Assembly (NCBI GenBank): GCA_900539595.1
Contig: UQCQ01000013.1
Span: forward strand, 1 to 53,141
Reading direction: 5' to 3'
DNA: 53,141 bases
Source of the DNA: an uncultured Mollicutes bacterium
Lineage (GTDB): Bacteria; Bacillota_I; Bacilli_A; RFN20; CAG-826
Below the pieces are notes generated by a model, which was not told where the DNA came from, did no database searches, and worked only from the letters and a program-made list of their open reading frames with translations. Below, in pieces: positions 42,421 to 50,384 of this stretch (position 1 is the first letter of the stretch; the number at the start of each line of letters is the position of its first letter). Position numbers and translations under genes: made by a program.

Positions 42421-43309
42421 AGAACTGGTTTACGAAACCCCCTCGGTTCCGCGTTATCTTGCTTCCGCGGCCTTGGATTTATTTTGCACCATTCTTTTTG
42501 GGTTCCTCTTTTTGCTTGGGGGCAGTCTCCTTTTGAAATCCGTCCCCGCCTATCAAAATGTAGCCGCGACCCAAAATGGCATTCGCCTGGAAAGCCGTCT
42601 TTACGCTCAAAAAGGCGAAGACCTGTTATCGATAAGCGACTATTTGTCTAACGCCGAGCAGACGCGAAACGAGCAAATTCAGATCTATTCCGACCGTCTT
42701 TCCTACTTCTATACCGTGTATTTGGAAGACTATCCTTCCTTGGACGGAACAAAACGATTTGAAGAAGCGAAAGCCAAAGCCACTAGCAGCGATCAAGCTT
42801 TATTCGATGGGGACGGGAAACGCGCCTTGCTATCCGCGGATTATGACGAGGCTTATCTTTCCTTTTATTCCACTCTCTATGCTAACGATGCGTTGGGATG
42901 CCTTGCCTCTTTGCCCCCTTATCGAGCCACGCAACAGTCGTTACTAAGGATGCGTCTAGCCTGCATTGGATTATCTTTCCTCCTTAGTTCTTCTATTTTC
43001 TACGTCGTCATCCCTTTAAGCATTACCCGGGGAAAAAGGAGCTTGGGCATGCTTTTATCTCATATAGGGTATGTCGATAGAACGGGGCTATCTCCCCGTT
43101 GGTGGATTTATCTTTTCGTGGGGCTATTCCGCATCGTCTTTATCCTATTCGCCTCTTTTATCACCTTTTTGATTCCGCTAGCCATCAGCCTTGGCATGGT
43201 CGTTTTAAGAAAGGACCGTCAGGGGCTCCCCGAATATTTATTCGGCCTTTATCCGGTTTCTTGTTCTCGCCAAAGAATTTATAAGAATAAATTCGAATTA
43301 CCGAAATAG
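42383..43309 (+). CDS. RDD-like membrane protein D (module 2)
   Basis: 308 residues. N-terminal helix after PRYLASAALDLF, an extracytoplasmic region (about 55-185), then a helix and two more with the conserved loop GKRSLGMLLSHIGYVDRTGLSPR. Its C-terminal half is clearly homologous to protein B of module 1 (32230-33306), as shown by the shared SPR, VVLRKD/AILRKD and GLYxV motifs and the same spacing, so the pair C-D mirrors A-B. ATG inside the end of the upstream gene; no separate ribosome-binding site is needed if translation is coupled. Confidence 0.8.
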   Translation: MDEASKSIEVQNKELVYETPSVPRYLASAALDLFCTILFGFLFLLGGSLLLKSVPAYQNVAATQNGIRLESRLYAQKGEDLLSISDYLSNAEQTRNEQIQIYSDRLSYFYTVYLEDYPSLDGTKRFEEAKAKATSSDQALFDGDGKRALLSADYDEAYLSFYSTLYANDALGCLASLPPYRATQQSLLRMRLACIGLSFLLSSSIFYVVIPLSITRGKRSLGMLLSHIGYVDRTGLSPRWWIYLFVGLFRIVFILFASFITFLIPLAISLGMVVLRKDRQGLPEYLFGLYPVSCSRQRIYKNKFELPK

Positions 43310-43341
43310 CGTCCGTTCGTGCGCGTAAGCAAAAACAAACG

Positions 43342-43347
43342 TATAAT
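43342..43347 (+). promoter_or_regulatory. -10 box before the module 2 ATPase
   Basis: Perfect TATAAT 25 bases before the ATG at 43373, without a good -35 box. An AGGAA ribosome-binding site follows. Matches the position of the module 1 internal promoter. Confidence 0.5.
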
Positions 43348-43372
43348 GAAGCGTCATATAGGAATGTAACCC

Positions 43373-44824
43373 ATGGAAATCCGCATTGTTGGCCTAACCA
43401 AAAAATTCCCCTCCCGCGATAAAGGCGGGGCGGAGACAATTGCCGTCAAAGACTTGGACCTTGTCATTAAGGATGGGGAACTCATGGGGTTACTGGGCCC
43501 TTCTGGGTGTGGAAAATCCACGACCTTATACATGATTGCCGGCCTAAAAGACCCCACGTCCGGCTTCCTTTATTTTGATTCGGACGACGTCACCCATCTT
43601 GATCCGGAGAAAAGAGGAATCGGGTTGGTGTTCCAAAATTACGCCTTGTACCCCCATTTAACCGTTTATCAAAACGTCGAATTCCCGTTAACCAGCGTCA
43701 AAATCGAACAAGAGAAAAAAGCAAGCGACGTCGAATACGAAGTCCTTCTTCAGACTCTTTTATCCAAACCCCAGGAAATCGTGGACGTCATTTTAAATTC
43801 CGCGATCGAGGGGAAGATCAGCAAAAAGGAAGCTACGGGCGCCTTGACCGAGCACTTCCAAATCACCTGGACCTTGGCCAAACAGCTCTATGGGTTCCGC
43901 CTTTTCGCTAACGATGAGCCGCTTCTAGACAAAGCGAACCGTCTCATCGAAGAGTCTAAAGTTCGCGAAACAAAGGCAAAAGAGAAATATCAAAAGCAAG
44001 GATACGAAATTGACGAGCAATTCCGTTTGTTAAAAGACGGAAATACGATTCTAGAAACGAGGCGCATGACCTTTGAAGAAAAGGACGCCTTGATTCGCAG
44101 AACGGCAAGGCTCGTACAAATCTCGGAATATCTAGACCGCAAGCCCGCAGAATTAAGCGGCGGCCAGCAACAGCGCGTGGCTATTGCTAGAGCCCTCGTT
44201 AAGCAGCCTCGCGTTTTGCTTTTGGACGAACCTTTGTCGAACCTCGACGCTCGTCTACGCATCCAAACGCGGGAAGAAATCCGCCGCGTTCAGCAGCAAA
44301 CGGGGATCACCACCGTCTTCGTCACCCACGACCAAGAAGAAGCCATGTCTATTTGCGATGAAATCTGCGTCATGGAAAAAGGTGAAGAGCGTCAGGTGGG
44401 CAAACCCCAAGAAATCTATCGGAACCCCAATTGTCTTTTCGTGGCCAAATTCCTAGGAACCCCTCCGATCAACGTCTTTGAAGGCAAAATTAAAAATCGC
44501 GCCCTTTATATCGGCGAAGAAAAAATCTTCAGCGATTTAGACATCGAAGACCAGGAAGTGGATGTTGGCATCCGTCCCGAAGGTTTTAAGATGCTTGATG
44601 AAATCCCCGAAGAAGAAAAAGTCCTGACATTAGATATTGAGCAGGTCATTACCCAAGGGCGGGATTTGACCTTAGTTTGCCATAGTGATTTTGCCGAGCA
44701 GGAAACTTTAAAACTCATTGTCGATAGCGATTTAGACGCCAAAGAAGGAAAGGAAAAATTCGGCTTGCGCCGCAACAAGGTTTATCTTTTTGAGAAAAAT
44801 AGCGGGAAACGTATTCCTTTTTAA
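43373..44824 (+). CDS. ABC transporter ATPase, UgpC/MsmK type, with a large insert (module 2)
   Basis: 483 residues. Walker A GPSGCGKST (42-50), Q-loop Q88, signature LSGGQQQR (261-268), Walker B VLLLDEP (281-287), H-loop H319 and a C-terminal TOBE-like region. Between the Q-loop helix and the signature lies an insert of about 130 residues (about 108-238); ordinary MsmK proteins have about 50 residues in that stretch altogether. The insert is helical and charged, with EVLLQTLLSKPQEIVDVIL and KVRETKAKEKYQKQGYEID segments. As I recall, the UgpC-like ATPases of mycoplasmas are also lengthened in this region. Start codon preceded by AGGAA. Confidence 0.95.
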   Translation: MEIRIVGLTKKFPSRDKGGAETIAVKDLDLVIKDGELMGLLGPSGCGKSTTLYMIAGLKDPTSGFLYFDSDDVTHLDPEKRGIGLVFQNYALYPHLTVYQNVEFPLTSVKIEQEKKASDVEYEVLLQTLLSKPQEIVDVILNSAIEGKISKKEATGALTEHFQITWTLAKQLYGFRLFANDEPLLDKANRLIEESKVRETKAKEKYQKQGYEIDEQFRLLKDGNTILETRRMTFEEKDALIRRTARLVQISEYLDRKPAELSGGQQQRVAIARALVKQPRVLLLDEPLSNLDARLRIQTREEIRRVQQQTGITTVFVTHDQEEAMSICDEICVMEKGEERQVGKPQEIYRNPNCLFVAKFLGTPPINVFEGKIKNRALYIGEEKIFSDLDIEDQEVDVGIRPEGFKMLDEIPEEEKVLTLDIEQVITQGRDLTLVCHSDFAEQETLKLIVDSDLDAKEGKEKFGLRRNKVYLFEKNSGKRIPF

Positions 44825-44829
44825 GCCCC

Positions 44830-45786
44830 ATGGACAAAGATAAAAAGAACAATTGGAAAGCTTGGCTTTATCTAGCCCCCGTCTTGATTTTGATGGCGAT
44901 TTTCACGTTCTTTCCGATTGTTAGTACGATCATTTCATCCTTCCTAAAGGACTACAACAACGTAACCGGAGAATCCGCTGGCTTTAGTTTTTATAACTAC
45001 GCCTATTTATTCGGTTTAGCGGAAAAATACGAGGGGACGGGGGTCTATTTCACCGAATTCTTCTCCCTCAAGCCCGGAACCCACAGCGCATTCTGGAACA
45101 CGATGTTCATCACTTTCGTCACGGTTCCAATCTCCGTTATCTTGGCCCTTGTCATCTCCTTGGCCATTCATTCCATCAAGCCTCTTAAGAAATTTTTCCA
45201 AACCGTCTTCTTCATGCCTTACGTTACCAACGTCATCGCCGTTGGAATGGTCTTCGCCCTCCTTTTCAACCAAAATGGAGTTTGGAATCGCATCTTTCAT
45301 TTGACCATCAATTGGTTGGCCCCGAATTTTGCCACGTGGGGGAGTGCAATGTTCGTCCTTTGCCTTTATATCATTTGGACCGCATTGCCTTATAAGATTT
45401 TGATTTTCTTGTCCGGCCTAGAAGGCATTGACCGTCAATATTACGATGCAGCCCGAATTGACGGGGTCGGAAGAGTGAAAACAGCTTGGAAGATTACGGT
45501 TCCGCTTCTTTCTCCTCAAATCCTTTATATCACCGTCACGAGTTTCATCACGGCATTCAAGGAATATGGATCCGTGGTCGGCTTATTGAACCGCAGTTAT
45601 TCTTCGAACCCCGCCAAAAACGACATGTATACCGTCGTTTATTGGATTTACGACCAAATGAAAAAAGCTCAGTGGAACACCACTTCTCAAATCGCTTCGG
45701 CAGCCGCGGTCATTCTTCTTGTTGTTATTTTGCTTTTCACGCTCCTTGAACTTTGGATTTCGAAAAAGAAGGTGGTGTATCGATGA
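44830..45786 (+). CDS. ABC transporter permease, UgpA/MalF type (module 2)
   Basis: 318 residues with six helices. It begins with MDKDKKNNWKAWLYLAPVL, nearly the same as the module 1 permease, and has the EAA loop YYDAARIDGVGRVKTAWKIT followed by VPLLSP. It lacks the longer N-terminus of the module 1 protein. It starts 5 bases after the ATPase stop, and its stop overlaps the next permease start (ATGA). Confidence 0.95.
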   Translation: MDKDKKNNWKAWLYLAPVLILMAIFTFFPIVSTIISSFLKDYNNVTGESAGFSFYNYAYLFGLAEKYEGTGVYFTEFFSLKPGTHSAFWNTMFITFVTVPISVILALVISLAIHSIKPLKKFFQTVFFMPYVTNVIAVGMVFALLFNQNGVWNRIFHLTINWLAPNFATWGSAMFVLCLYIIWTALPYKILIFLSGLEGIDRQYYDAARIDGVGRVKTAWKITVPLLSPQILYITVTSFITAFKEYGSVVGLLNRSYSSNPAKNDMYTVVYWIYDQMKKAQWNTTSQIASAAAVILLVVILLFTLLELWISKKKVVYR

Positions 45787-46784
45787 AACAAGCTCGCATT
45801 GAAACCACCCTCGTCTTGGTTGGTCCCGGACAAAAAGAGGCGAGGCGTCATTCCGTCATGACGGAAGAAGAAAAGAAAAACGCCTACAACAAAACCGTCC
45901 GCAACCAAAAAATCAAAAAGGCCGTATTTTTAACGCTTGTCTATCTTTTCTTAGGCATAGCCGCCCTCATCGTTTTATTCCCGTTCTATTACATGATCGC
46001 CGCAAGCTTCATGACGCAGGACCAAATCGACAAAGGGGCTTTCTATGTGCCTTTGTCTTCCCTCCTGGAACAAGCTTCCTATAACTATTCCAACACTTTG
46101 GAACGCCTGGACTTCTTCTCTCACGTCGGGACCACTTTGCTCGTAGCCTTCTCCACGACGATTCTTCAACTTTTAACCACGATTCTAGCAGCCTATGCTT
46201 TTGCCCGTCTGGAATTCCGTGGCAGGGATGTTTTGTTCCTTTTCTTCTTGGCGACCATGATGGTTCCCGGGGAACTGCTTGCCGTCGCCAATTACACGAC
46301 GATGTCCAACCTAGGACTCATTGGGCGAAACCAAACCTACCAGCAAGCCATCCTCGTCATGATTCTTCCGCTTATTTCCTCTTCTTTCTTCATTTATTTG
46401 CTCCGTCAAAACTTCAAGCAAATCCCCGATGAACTTTATTTAGCAGCGAAAGTCGATGGCAAGAGCGATTGGAGTTTCTTGTGGAGGGTGATGATGCCTC
46501 TAGCCTCCCCCACTTTAATTACCATCACCATCTTGTCCTTCATCAGTTCATGGAATAGCTATGTTTGGCCAAGCCGTGCGGTCAATAAAAACGAATATCA
46601 AGTCATCTCCGTCATCATCCGCACCGGCGCCTTGGAAGCAGACGGCCCGTTGGGAACCAAAATCAACATGGATGCCTGGCAAATGGCCGCTTCCGTGTTA
46701 ACGGTTGTCCCTTTGTTGCTTTTGTTCATCCTCTTCCGTAAATACATCATGTCTGGCAAAGGACGTGCTGGTATCAAAGGCTAA
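45783..46784 (+). CDS. ABC transporter permease, UgpE/MalG type (module 2)
   Basis: 333 residues. Hydrophilic N-terminus of about 55 residues, six helices, EAA loop ELYLAAKVDGKSDWSFLWRV followed by MPLASP, and the C-terminal RKYIMSGKGRAGIKG that it shares with module 1. ATG at 45783 is chosen over the upstream in-frame ATG because it gives the ATGA overlap. Last gene before a possible terminator and the separate binding-protein promoter. Confidence 0.95.
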   Translation: MKQARIETTLVLVGPGQKEARRHSVMTEEEKKNAYNKTVRNQKIKKAVFLTLVYLFLGIAALIVLFPFYYMIAASFMTQDQIDKGAFYVPLSSLLEQASYNYSNTLERLDFFSHVGTTLLVAFSTTILQLLTTILAAYAFARLEFRGRDVLFLFFLATMMVPGELLAVANYTTMSNLGLIGRNQTYQQAILVMILPLISSSFFIYLLRQNFKQIPDELYLAAKVDGKSDWSFLWRVMMPLASPTLITITILSFISSWNSYVWPSRAVNKNEYQVISVIIRTGALEADGPLGTKINMDAWQMAASVLTVVPLLLLFILFRKYIMSGKGRAGIKG

Positions 46785-46839
46785 AGCCCCAAGATGAAAC
46801 CGCTTTCACTTTTCCTCGCATTTTGAGTGGATTTACCCG

Positions 46840-46865
46840 AAAAAGGCGGTGTATAGCCCCTTTTT
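46840..46865 (+). terminator. Possible terminator after the module 2 permease genes
   Basis: AAAAAGG ... CCTTTTT inverted repeat ending in a T-run (with a partial GGC / GCC inner pairing). A second small hairpin, AACCC TAAA GGGTT, follows at 46904-46917, upstream of the binding-protein promoter. Either may end the permease transcript. Confidence 0.45.
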
Positions 46866-46939
46866 AAATTCAAAACGAAAATATTGGACAAATTTCAAGC
46901 AATAACCCTAAAGGGTTTCCCGTTTTCATCGGTGTTTTT

Positions 46940-46948
46940 TGATATAAT
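46940..46948 (+). promoter_or_regulatory. Extended -10 promoter of the module 2 binding-protein gene
   Basis: TGATATAAT is an extended -10 element. The -35 region is weak. The leader carries AAAGGAG before the ATG at 46989. Confidence 0.6.
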
Positions 46949-46988
46949 GGAGTGTCGTTAAATGATGATAAAGGAGAAATGAAGCATC

Positions 46989-48602
46989 ATGAAAATTGGA
47001 CAAAAAGCCAGCACGCTTGCGTTGACTCTTCTAGCAGCAGCGTCTTTAATCGCGTGTGGCAACACTCAAGGCGGAGATAGCACCGGCAGCGCTGGAACAA
47101 GCACCGACTCTGTCAACACCGACCCCGTCACCGTTGAATGGTGGGTTCCCTATGCGGAAACCGATCGCACCATGACCTACGTCAAAGATGTTGCGGCAGC
47201 CTATCACGCGGCCCACGAAAACGTCACCATCAACATCACTTCTAAAGGCGGCTACACCAACGATTACGGCGGAGCTGCAAAAGCCGTTTCCGATGCTTTG
47301 ACCGGTGGTAACACCCCGACCATGACCACGACCTATGGCACCTATGTCGCCGCTTGGAGAGCCGCTGCTCCCGAAGCCGTCGCCGACGTCACCGCCCATG
47401 GCCAAGCGTTAGAAAAAGACGCGGATTTCAATAAGCAATATCTTGCCGTTGAAAAACAACAATATGGCGACAAGTATTATTCGCTCCCCTATTCCAAATC
47501 CGGTGAAGTCACCCAATATAACAAAGAGCTCTTTGCCGCGATTGGAACCGATATCCCGGGACGCCCTGCTGAAGCAGATCCGAATCTCGGCGCCCCCGCT
47601 TATCCTGCTTTGCCGGCCGCTACCACCAAGAAAGCTTATGACGCCAGCAAGCTCAGCACCATGGATGGCATGATGGAAATCGCCCGTCAAATCAAGGCCG
47701 ACTATCCAAGCATCCCCTGGGGACAACGTTACACTGAAGATGACACTTCTACCGGCTATAAGACCACCAACGGATATCTCAAAGCCGTCCCTGTCATCTA
47801 CGAAGACCCGACGAACCTCTTCATCTCGATGCTCAAATCCCAAAACATCCAAGATATTGATTTGAATGGAAAAGGCCTCGGGCTCACCCCGTTCCTTACC
47901 TCCGACAAAGCCAAAGCCACGGCCATCCAATTGAAGAAATGGTCCAACGAAGGCTTGATTGCCACGAAGAATCAGCTCCCAATCCGTAACAACTATGGTG
48001 GACGCGCTTATCCTTCCACCTATGTTGGTAACCAAACCGCGGCCATTATGATCACTTCTACCGCGAACGGACCCTACGATGCCGTTGAAGGCTTCTCCAT
48101 GGGCTTCCACGCTGTTCCGAAGTGGAACGAAGCCTCGGAGCTCCGCGTCGTTTCCCAAGGACCTTCCATCGCCTTCTTCAACCACACGAACAAGAACGAA
48201 TTGAAAGCCGCTTTGGATTTCTACGATTTCCTCACCAATGGTGTCAATAGTGCGACCCTTGCCAAGCAAACCTACTACTTCCCGACCCGCACTTCCTCTC
48301 TCGAAGACGAAGTCCTCAAAGCTGGCGTGGAGCAAGCTTCCAAAGGCGTTACCTATACCGACACCATCGACACCAAGAAGTCCTGCTACCTCGGCGAAAT
48401 TCTTAACAGCAACAAGGAATTGACCGAAGGCGCGAACTACTACATGTCCCCGGTCAACGAGCTCTCGGCCAACATCCGCAACGCATGTGGCAACATCGTC
48501 ACCAAATTGTTCGATGATCAAGCCGCTACGACCGACGAAGCGATTGCCGCTCTTGTGAACACGGTATTTGACGAAGCCAAGTCTACGATATACGCTAATT
48601 AA
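46989..48602 (+). CDS. ABC transporter substrate-binding lipoprotein (module 2)
   Basis: 537 residues with lipobox (LIAC, cysteine 23) and a Gly/Ser/Thr linker. It has family 1 solute-binding features (VEWWVPYAETD, YSLPYSKSGEVTQYNKELF, RVVSQGPSIAFFNHT) but is much more divergent than the two module 1 binding proteins are from each other, and about 50 residues longer. A proline-rich insert (about 190-220) and a second TKNQLPIRNNYGG region are peculiar to it. The ligand is probably different from that of module 1. Own promoter and a strong terminator, so it is likely highly expressed. Confidence 0.93.
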   Translation: MKIGQKASTLALTLLAAASLIACGNTQGGDSTGSAGTSTDSVNTDPVTVEWWVPYAETDRTMTYVKDVAAAYHAAHENVTINITSKGGYTNDYGGAAKAVSDALTGGNTPTMTTTYGTYVAAWRAAAPEAVADVTAHGQALEKDADFNKQYLAVEKQQYGDKYYSLPYSKSGEVTQYNKELFAAIGTDIPGRPAEADPNLGAPAYPALPAATTKKAYDASKLSTMDGMMEIARQIKADYPSIPWGQRYTEDDTSTGYKTTNGYLKAVPVIYEDPTNLFISMLKSQNIQDIDLNGKGLGLTPFLTSDKAKATAIQLKKWSNEGLIATKNQLPIRNNYGGRAYPSTYVGNQTAAIMITSTANGPYDAVEGFSMGFHAVPKWNEASELRVVSQGPSIAFFNHTNKNELKAALDFYDFLTNGVNSATLAKQTYYFPTRTSSLEDEVLKAGVEQASKGVTYTDTIDTKKSCYLGEILNSNKELTEGANYYMSPVNELSANIRNACGNIVTKLFDDQAATTDEAIAALVNTVFDEAKSTIYAN

Positions 48603-48605
48603 AGT

Positions 48606-48980
48606 ATGTCTATTCCGAAGACCAACAATAACATTCAAACAAAGGAAGGGGGAAAGATTCCCCCTTCTTTCTCTTTGGAAGAAATGCAAAAACGTCAGGA
48701 GCTCAACGATAAAATCACTCACGACGATATTGCGCGTTCCCATACGCTTGCATGGATCATCATCGGAGGCATTGCCCTTATCGTTGGTTTTGCCTTCCTT
48801 TATATCAGCTTTAAATATGATGCGGTTGGGAATAAGTTTTTCCGCCCCAAAAGCATGGAATTCATCGTTTCGTGCATCAGCCTGTCTTTTGGCCTTTTTG
48901 GCGTGATTTATGGAACGGTTCGAACGATTTTACTCAGTCTACGAATTCGCAAGGCAAAACGCGAATTAGAGGCTTTTTGA
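48606..48980 (+). CDS. Two-TM membrane protein, paralogue of the zinc-ribbon protein of module 1
   Basis: 124 residues from ATG 48606, 3 bases after the binding-protein stop, or 98 residues from ATG 48684. Two helices (about 48-70 and 85-108 of the longer form) flank a short loop; the membrane part matches 19292-19822 (FLYISFKYD, EFIV, basic end), but no zinc ribbon is present. A 10-bp terminator hairpin (48645-48676) sits inside the N-terminal coding part, so either the true start is 48684 or the gene is expressed only by read-through. Its last 15 bases overlap the convergent lipoprotein gene. Function unknown. Confidence 0.68.
   Translation: MSIPKTNNNIQTKEGGKIPPSFSLEEMQKRQELNDKITHDDIARSHTLAWIIIGGIALIVGFAFLYISFKYDAVGNKFFRPKSMEFIVSCISLSFGLFGVIYGTVRTILLSLRIRKAKRELEAF
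48645..48676 (+). terminator. Terminator of the module 2 binding-protein gene
   Basis: GAAGGGGGAA AGA TTCCCCCTTC is a perfect 10-bp stem followed by TTTCTCTTT. It begins 42 bases after the binding-protein stop and lies inside the start region of the small gene 48606-48980. Confidence 0.85.
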
Positions 48981-50255
48981 CGTATCCACGTAATCGGGGA
49001 AGAACGAATAATCGAACTGATAGTTCACCAATGTCTTCGTTTGCATTTTACGAACGAAGCCATTTTTCTTGTTCGTGCGAACTAGCAAACCCGTTGTTTT
49101 GTAGCTATCAATGAACCGCGACGCCGCGTAAGAAGTTCGCACCTCAAAGGAGAAATTCTCCGTTTCCAAAAGGGGATAGGAATAGGCGGAATTCTTCTTT
49201 CCATTCACCTGACCAAATAAAGCCTCTTCCTTGAATTCGTCTTGTTTCGTGGAATAAAGAAGTCCAGATTGACCAGCTTTGCTGCTGCGGAGCCAAACCG
49301 CGTTTTGTTCCAAGACCTCGCCCCCATCGCCAAATTCAAAGCCGGTTGGAAGTTCTCTTTTCCAACTAGAATCGTCCCATTTTCCTAAATGAGTCCGTCC
49401 CTCTTCTTGAAAGGCATAATAGGAAGAAAGGAATTCATCCTCCCATCCAACATAGGAAAGGCAGGAGTCCTCCTTCATAAACCCGTTTTGATAAGCAAGA
49501 GGCCGCATGGACTTCCCTTCATAGGAAATAGTTTTCGGCTTTTTCTCGGAGTTTATATCAAAGACGTATAGTTTTTCTAGACTAGGCGCATAAAAAGCAG
49601 GGGAGGCATCGGGATCGCTCCAACGGATAAAACGGCCATTCTCCGTATAGGCGGATAGTTCCGTTCTCGGAAACGTACATAATTCTTCTCCCGCATAAGA
49701 ATAAAAGGCGAATTTGCTGCTTTGAATCATGCCTTCTTCGTCTCGTTCATAATTCATGGCGACATAACCCATGGAATTCGCGTATTGGAGAGCTCCTTCA
49801 TAATGGGGAACCGTGGAATCGGAAACGCGATAAAAGTCTTCGTTAGACACCAAAAAGGTTTCCTTTCCAAAGACTTCGAATCGGGCTTCCATCATCACGG
49901 GGAGTTCTTGAATCAGTTTCACCTCGGAGGTTTCGTAAGAATAGGAAAATAGCACCGCATGGTCCATGTAGTAGCAATATCCATACAATCCTTTGTTTTG
50001 GTTATTGACGACAATGGTATTTTTTATAGAAAAGAAACGGCTTTGCGTCTCGATAGGCAAATCAGCATAACCAGGAAGGTAGATGGACTCAAGAAGCTTC
50101 TTTCTGTTGCCTCCATCGCTTTGCATGGATTCCAAGCCGTAATAAAAGACGTATCCTTCTGGCCCACCTTGCATGAGTTCCGACCCATAAACGTCAAAGC
50201 AGGAACCTAGTAAGACCGGCAAAGTCGACAATAAGAGGATGCTCCTTCTTTTCAT
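48966..50255 (-). CDS. Lipoprotein of unknown function, possible beta-propeller
   Basis: 429 residues with lipobox (LGSC, cysteine 19). The mature part is rich in Tyr, Phe, Ser and Glu and in repeated short beta-strand patterns (VLFSYSYETSEV, FAFYSYAGEELCTF, LEKLYVFDINSE), as in surface beta-propeller proteins, but no known repeat was recognised. Convergent with the module 2 small gene (15-base overlap). Upstream leader has a weak GAGAG ribosome-binding site. Possibly part of the same surface assembly. Confidence 0.8.
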   Translation of the reverse strand: MKRRSILLLSTLPVLLGSCFDVYGSELMQGGPEGYVFYYGLESMQSDGGNRKKLLESIYLPGYADLPIETQSRFFSIKNTIVVNNQNKGLYGYCYYMDHAVLFSYSYETSEVKLIQELPVMMEARFEVFGKETFLVSNEDFYRVSDSTVPHYEGALQYANSMGYVAMNYERDEEGMIQSSKFAFYSYAGEELCTFPRTELSAYTENGRFIRWSDPDASPAFYAPSLEKLYVFDINSEKKPKTISYEGKSMRPLAYQNGFMKEDSCLSYVGWEDEFLSSYYAFQEEGRTHLGKWDDSSWKRELPTGFEFGDGGEVLEQNAVWLRSSKAGQSGLLYSTKQDEFKEEALFGQVNGKKNSAYSYPLLETENFSFEVRTSYAASRFIDSYKTTGLLVRTNKKNGFVRKMQTKTLVNYQFDYSFFPDYVDTSKSL

Positions 50256-50352
50256 GGTTTTTCTCTCAAAGAATTCAGTATTGGCATTTCTAGATTAATC
50301 GATATTGGGATTTGGTCAACAAGTATCGTTAATTAGTAAAGGCGGTTTCTAC

Positions 50353-50374
50353 AAAAAACAGGGCTTCTCGCCCC
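50353..50374 (-). terminator. Terminator of RDD-like gene E
   Basis: On the minus strand GGGGC GAGAA GCCCT followed by GTTTTTTG. Short stem (5 pairs), so moderate confidence. Confidence 0.55.
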
Positions 50375-50384
50375 ATCTTTTGTG

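Noticed and set aside
47409..48743. An open frame of about 444 codons on the minus strand opposite the module 2 binding protein
   Set aside because: Antisense shadow of a highly biased gene; no domain and no ribosome-binding site.
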